Below, piece by piece: positions 7,343-9,690 of a DNA stretch of 9,690 bases. The notes under the pieces were generated by a model that was given only the letters and a program-made list of their open reading frames with translations, was not told where the DNA came from and made no database searches. Origin of the DNA: Cyclobacteriaceae bacterium (GTDB lineage: Bacteria; Bacteroidota; Bacteroidia; Cytophagales; Cyclobacteriaceae); contig JALOMY010000081.1 in NCBI GenBank assembly GCA_025455225.1, forward strand, positions 1-9,690, given 5' to 3'. How positions within the stretch are numbered: position 1 is the stretch's first letter; each line of letters begins with the position of its first letter. Both the position numbers and the translations under genes were made by a program.

Positions 7343-7374
7343 CAATCCTACACCTGTAGTCAAAATGGTGCAAA
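7343..7374 (-). promoter_or_regulatory. Candidate leftward promoter for the short unit
   Basis: On the minus strand TTTG (plus 7371-7374), 20 bases, then TAGGATTG (plus 7343-7350) fits the Bacteroidota promoter at all but one defined base. The expected start is near 7336, and the transcript would run to the terminator at 7100-7130. The rest of the stretch between 7274 and 7496 holds only AT-rich short hairpins, for example GAAAAAC-AGC-GTTTTTC at 7410-7426. Confidence 0.4.
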
Positions 7375-7496
7375 TGTGCCCATTGGGAACCGAAATCGAT
7401 ATTTAATGCGAAAAACAGCGTTTTTCTTTAAAATTTCGTGTGAGGTAATGAGCTTTTTCTTTGTCAAACCGGAAAGTTCCCGGTGTTTCTTACATG

Positions 7497-7925
7497 CTAT
7501 TTCGGGTATTTTCTAATGAATTCCCGGATAGCCGTTTTCAGATCATACGAATGGTCTTTATCGGTGATCTTTTCGGCTATTTCCTTAACCAGGTCGTTGA
7601 TGATGTTGGGTGAAAATCCCAATCGTTCACCATACAGCATAGCAACTTCCAACTCCACATCTTCAACAAGGTGATCGAGATAGATCAAGTAAACAAGATG
7701 GTAAAGGGATTCAATTTTCTCATTAGGCTCGGAGAAGGATAACTGGGAACTATCCATATTGCTGAGTACGAGGTCTTCCTTATTCAAATCCAATTGAAGT
7801 CCCCATTTCAGCAAGCAACGGATGTACTTACTCTCAATGTTCTCCCGCTCCAGGAAAAAAGCGAGTATGTTGAAAAAGCTTTGTTTTAAAGAAGAATGAT
7901 ATTCTTCCGGTAGATTGAGGGTCAT
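7497..7925 (-). CDS. TerB-like all-helical protein
   Basis: This 142-residue acidic, helix-rich protein has no signal peptide or membrane span. Residues about 70-118 (IESLYHLVYLIYLDHLVEDVELEVAMLYGERLGFSPNIINDLVKEI) resemble the TerB/DjlA-N-like helical fold: hydrophobic helix, a short acidic turn (D84, E88, D89, E91), then E(x)n-ERLGFS before the next helix. In TerB proteins the acidic turn binds metal; here the usual DG pair is replaced, so metal binding is uncertain. It follows the J-domain/TPR gene on the same strand with 71 bases between stop and start, so the two are likely one operon. That suggests a link to chaperone work, since DjlA carries TerB-like and J domains in one chain. No Ter-operon genes are present, so tellurite resistance is not implied. 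Family assignment is by eye. Confidence 0.6.
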   Translation of the reverse strand: MTLNLPEEYHSSLKQSFFNILAFFLERENIESKYIRCLLKWGLQLDLNKEDLVLSNMDSSQLSFSEPNEKIESLYHLVYLIYLDHLVEDVELEVAMLYGERLGFSPNIINDLVKEIAEKITDKDHSYDLKTAIREFIRKYPK

Positions 7926-7996
7926 ACAACAACAATATACTTGTTTTTTAACTTATTCAGGAAAGAAAAGAATTACCCCAAACAGGCACCGACAGG

Positions 7997-9184
7997 TTAA
8001 CGGCAATACTGCTTTTTCAATTCATTCGTCCCTTCTGCACCAAGTTGTATGGCCATGTCAAGGTCTTTGCACACATTACGGAAATTCTGTTGATTCACTT
8101 TGGCAAGTACCCGCATCTTGTAAGGTTCGGCTTTTTTCGGACGAAGAAATATAGCCCAGTTGCAATCCGTTTCGGCTTCGGCAAAATTCTTCAGCTGGAG
8201 ATTGGTCTTCGCACGTGCTTCAAAAATTTCATAGTAAATATCCGGAACGTCTTCTGTGATCATAACCACTTCAAAGGCATCTCCATAAATGCGGCTCATG
8301 TTTTCTTTAAAAATCCGTTTGCCCAGGGTAAAATAGGTAGAAGCCTGCTGCGGATCATTAAGGTTAACCAAATGGATTATCCCGATCTGGTATAGTAAGT
8401 CAAGGTTCCAGGGTTGCTCATTATAAATTTGCTTTAAGCTGACAAGTGCCTTTTGAAAATCCCCGGTTTGATATTCACATATTGCCAGCTTGCGTATGGT
8501 TTCCAATCGCAAAGGAGTTTCATATTTTTGAAGCAATTCCAGAAACGTCAATGATTCTCCAAAGTGTTGTGCATTAAACTCCCGGTCGGCCCGTTCGCGG
8601 ATAACATACAACAAACTGTCGTGTGTTGCATAAAACAAAAACTCCATGGGGTAATCGTTGCGAAGCTTGTTAATGAGGGAGAAGGCTTCGTCCATCCGGC
8701 CTGAATTAAACAGCGAGTTTACCTGGACTACCTGCAAACGGTTTTTCTGCTCCTCTTTTTCACGCTGAAGGAGGTAAACATAATTCACGGTGTGAATAAT
8801 ACCGAAGCAAAATCCTGCGATCACCAGGAAGGTAAGAAAGGCAAGGCCCTGAATGCGAAAATATTCCCGGTCAAACCGGTATCGTGATGATTCCTGCTGA
8901 GCTCTCCAGCGCCTGTATTGCTGGCGTTGCACTTCCTGCCAGTATGCCTGGGTTTGATCTCCATAGGTAGCCTGGTAGGTAAAACGGGCATCATATCGTG
9001 CTCGTTTCAAAGGATCGGAGAGAACATGGTAGGCTTCGTTTATGGTTTTGAATAATTCTTCGGCTTGCGGATTACCCGGATTGCGATCGGGGTGATACTG
9101 AAGGGCAAGACGTTTGTAAGCTGCCCGGACTTGCGAAGAATCCGCTGTCTGATTGATTCCCAGGATGGAGTAATAATCAGTCAT
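7997..9184 (-). CDS. Membrane-anchored J-domain protein with TPR repeats
   Basis: This is a DnaJ-family co-chaperone that should stimulate the ATPase of DnaK near a membrane. The ATG at 9184 gives 395 residues and starts exactly at the J domain (MTDYYSILGI); an in-frame extension to 9268 runs into a repeat element and is rejected. The J domain covers about 1-66 with the essential HPD at 31-33, followed by FKTINEAYHVLSDPLKRARYD. A basic Gln/Arg-rich linker (about 78-110) precedes one membrane span (about 112-137, GLAFLTFLVIAGFCFGIIHTVNYVY), then a charged segment (REKEEQKNR) and TPR-like helical repeats (about 150-390). There is no Gly/Phe region, zinc-finger or substrate domain of true DnaJ, so this is a class III (type C) J protein. 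The basic linker suggests the J domain is cytosolic, leaving the TPR part on the far side of the membrane. The client is unknown. Confidence 0.88.
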   Translation of the reverse strand: MTDYYSILGINQTADSSQVRAAYKRLALQYHPDRNPGNPQAEELFKTINEAYHVLSDPLKRARYDARFTYQATYGDQTQAYWQEVQRQQYRRWRAQQESSRYRFDREYFRIQGLAFLTFLVIAGFCFGIIHTVNYVYLLQREKEEQKNRLQVVQVNSLFNSGRMDEAFSLINKLRNDYPMEFLFYATHDSLLYVIRERADREFNAQHFGESLTFLELLQKYETPLRLETIRKLAICEYQTGDFQKALVSLKQIYNEQPWNLDLLYQIGIIHLVNLNDPQQASTYFTLGKRIFKENMSRIYGDAFEVVMITEDVPDIYYEIFEARAKTNLQLKNFAEAETDCNWAIFLRPKKAEPYKMRVLAKVNQQNFRNVCKDLDMAIQLGAEGTNELKKQYCR

Positions 9185-9187
9185 AAA

Positions 9188-9195
9188 CGAAGGTA
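9188..9195 (-). promoter_or_regulatory. Candidate -7 box for the J-domain gene
   Basis: On the minus strand TACCTTCG matches TAnnTTCG and ends 3 bases before the ATG at 9184. At 19 bases upstream there is AAAC rather than TTTG, so the -33 part is missing; a TTTG exists only 11 bases upstream. If used, the mRNA would be leaderless or nearly so. Confidence 0.35.
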
Positions 9196-9252
9196 CAATT
9201 TTTAGCCAAACTCCGTTTATTCCTTGCCCGTTCCCGAATCTACTGAAACGAA

Positions 9253-9388
9253 AAAGAGGCTGTCTCAAAAGTCAACTTAATCCACCGCGTCACATCGAAT
9301 GCAATGAGATGTCCCCTTTTTGAATGCTAATTACGGGGATTCCTTACTGCGTGCGGAATGACGAGTGTACTTTTGAGACTGCCTCTTT
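9253..9388. mobile_element. MITE-like non-coding element with 20-base terminal inverted repeats
   Basis: The left end AAAGAGGCTGTCTCAAAAGT (9253-9272) and the right end (9369-9388) are inverted copies with one mismatch (19 of 20 bases). The 136-base element has no coding capacity. Ends with a GGCTGTCTCAAAAGT-like core are similar to terminal repeats I know from insertion sequences in this phylum, so it may be a non-autonomous derivative moved by a transposase elsewhere. No clear target-site duplication flanks it. It lies between the gapdh 3' end and the J-domain gene 5' end. Confidence 0.65.
9288..9363. repeat. Nested REP-like inverted repeat inside the element
   Basis: CGTCA (9288-9292) pairs with TGACG (9359-9363). 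Inside are two small hairpins: ACATC (9292-9296) with GATGT (9308-9312), and ATTCC (9339-9343) with GGAAT (9355-9359), the latter continued by TAC/GTG-type inner pairs. The right part, ATTCCTTACTGCGTGCGGAA followed by TGAC, resembles the dispersed ATTCC-n-GGAATGAC repeats seen in many Bacteroidota genomes. That likeness is from memory. Confidence 0.5.
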
Positions 9389-9407
9389 CGGTTAATTCAA
9401 TCCAGGC

Positions 9408-9690
9408 TTATTTCAAGCGAGCCAGTTCCTGTACCAGGTCAATGAGTTTGTTGGAGTATCCCCACTCATTATCGTACCAGGACACCACTTTTACGAATTG
9501 ATCGTTCAGTGCAATACCTGCCTTGGCATCGAAAATGGAGGTGCGTGCATCACCAATGAAATCTTGTGATACTACATCATCTTCGGTATATCCAAGGATG
9601 CCTTTCAATTCACCTTCCGAAGCTTCCTTCATAGCTGCTTTAATCTGCTCATACGAAGCAGGTTTTGCCAGGCGTACGGTTAAGTCAACT
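9408..9690 (-). CDS. gap: Glyceraldehyde-3-phosphate dehydrogenase, C-terminal part (5' partial)
   Basis: The last 93 residues of a type I (NAD-dependent) GAPDH are visible; the start lies beyond the right edge. The enzyme makes 1,3-bisphosphoglycerate from glyceraldehyde-3-phosphate in glycolysis in the cytosol. The visible stretch reads VDLTVRLAKPASYEQIKAA, then the conserved ILGYTEDDVVSQDFIGD and SIFDAKAGIAL blocks, and the family hallmark SWYDNEWGYSNKLIDLV near the end, which includes the Asn/Glu residues by the active site and NAD pocket. The catalytic Cys and the Rossmann domain are outside the window. An ATG at 9632 is internal. No hairpin with a T run follows the stop; the inverted-repeat element 19 bases downstream may act as the transcript end. 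Confidence 0.95.
   Translation of the reverse strand, partial: VDLTVRLAKPASYEQIKAAMKEASEGELKGILGYTEDDVVSQDFIGDARTSIFDAKAGIALNDQFVKVVSWYDNEWGYSNKLIDLVQELARLK

Noticed and set aside
7410..7426. AT-rich hairpin GAAAAAC-AGC-GTTTTTC
   Set aside because: It has only seven pairs, mostly A-T, with a three-base loop and no gene immediately before it on either strand. Chance is likely in an AT-rich gap.
7466..7488. Possible terminator after the TerB-like gene (ACCGG...CCGGT, 5-pair stem)
   Set aside because: The stem is short, has a bulge when extended, and is not followed by a T run on the minus strand.
7497..7925. Tellurite-resistance gene
   Set aside because: The likeness is only to the TerB fold. 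No other ter genes are present and the usual acidic DG turn is altered, so a resistance role is not supported.
7915..8395. Plus-strand open frames at 7915-8154 and 8045-8395
   Set aside because: They are antisense to the J-domain/TPR gene, lack recognisable domains, and the minus-strand frame has the coding signal.
9185..9268. Upstream extension of the J-domain protein by 28 residues
   Set aside because: The J domain begins exactly at the ATG at 9184, the extra residues match no J-protein N-terminus, and the extension enters the inverted-repeat element.

Overview
The window looks like a chromosomal stretch from a Bacteroidota bacterium, most likely of the Cytophagales type. The reasons are: almost no Shine-Dalgarno sequences before the starts; promoter-like boxes of the Bacteroidota form (TTTG about 19 bases before TAnnTTTG or TAnnTTCG); a 'mitochondrial-type' pyruvate dehydrogenase E2 with two lipoyl domains; a lipoprotein with a DUF1080 (3-keto-disaccharide hydrolase) domain; a large outer-membrane barrel protein ending in Phe; and a short repeat resembling the dispersed GTCA...TGAC repeats of this phylum. 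The taxonomic call is inference from these traits.

Layout. Bases 1-2667 (+) hold the 3' part of a large predicted surface protein: a zinc-metallopeptidase-like HExxH domain, then a TolB/WD40-like propeller, then an outer-membrane beta-barrel. Next come pyruvate dehydrogenase E2 (2743-4362, +) and the protease subunit HslV (4405-4941, +), 42 bases apart and probably co-transcribed. A class III PLP aminotransferase (4938-6125, -) converges on hslV, and the two stop codons overlap by 4 bases. A 159-base divergent promoter region separates it from a DUF1080 lipoprotein (6285-7064, +), which ends at a strong bidirectional terminator (7100-7130).

The right part is transcribed leftward. From right to left it contains the 3' end of glyceraldehyde-3-phosphate dehydrogenase (9408-9690), a 136-base MITE-like inverted-repeat element (9253-9388), a membrane-anchored J-domain/TPR protein (7997-9184), a small TerB-like helical protein (7497-7925), and a possible short transcription unit (about 7336 down to 7100) that may encode a 40-residue membrane peptide.

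Most genes are housekeeping: pyruvate to acetyl-CoA, glycolysis, proteolysis and chaperone work. I see no defence system, CRISPR array, tRNA, rRNA or intact insertion sequence. The points most worth a second look are the J-domain/TPR plus TerB-like pair (the domains that DjlA carries in one chain), the MITE-like element, the small leftward unit before the shared terminator, and the peptidase-propeller-barrel protein.
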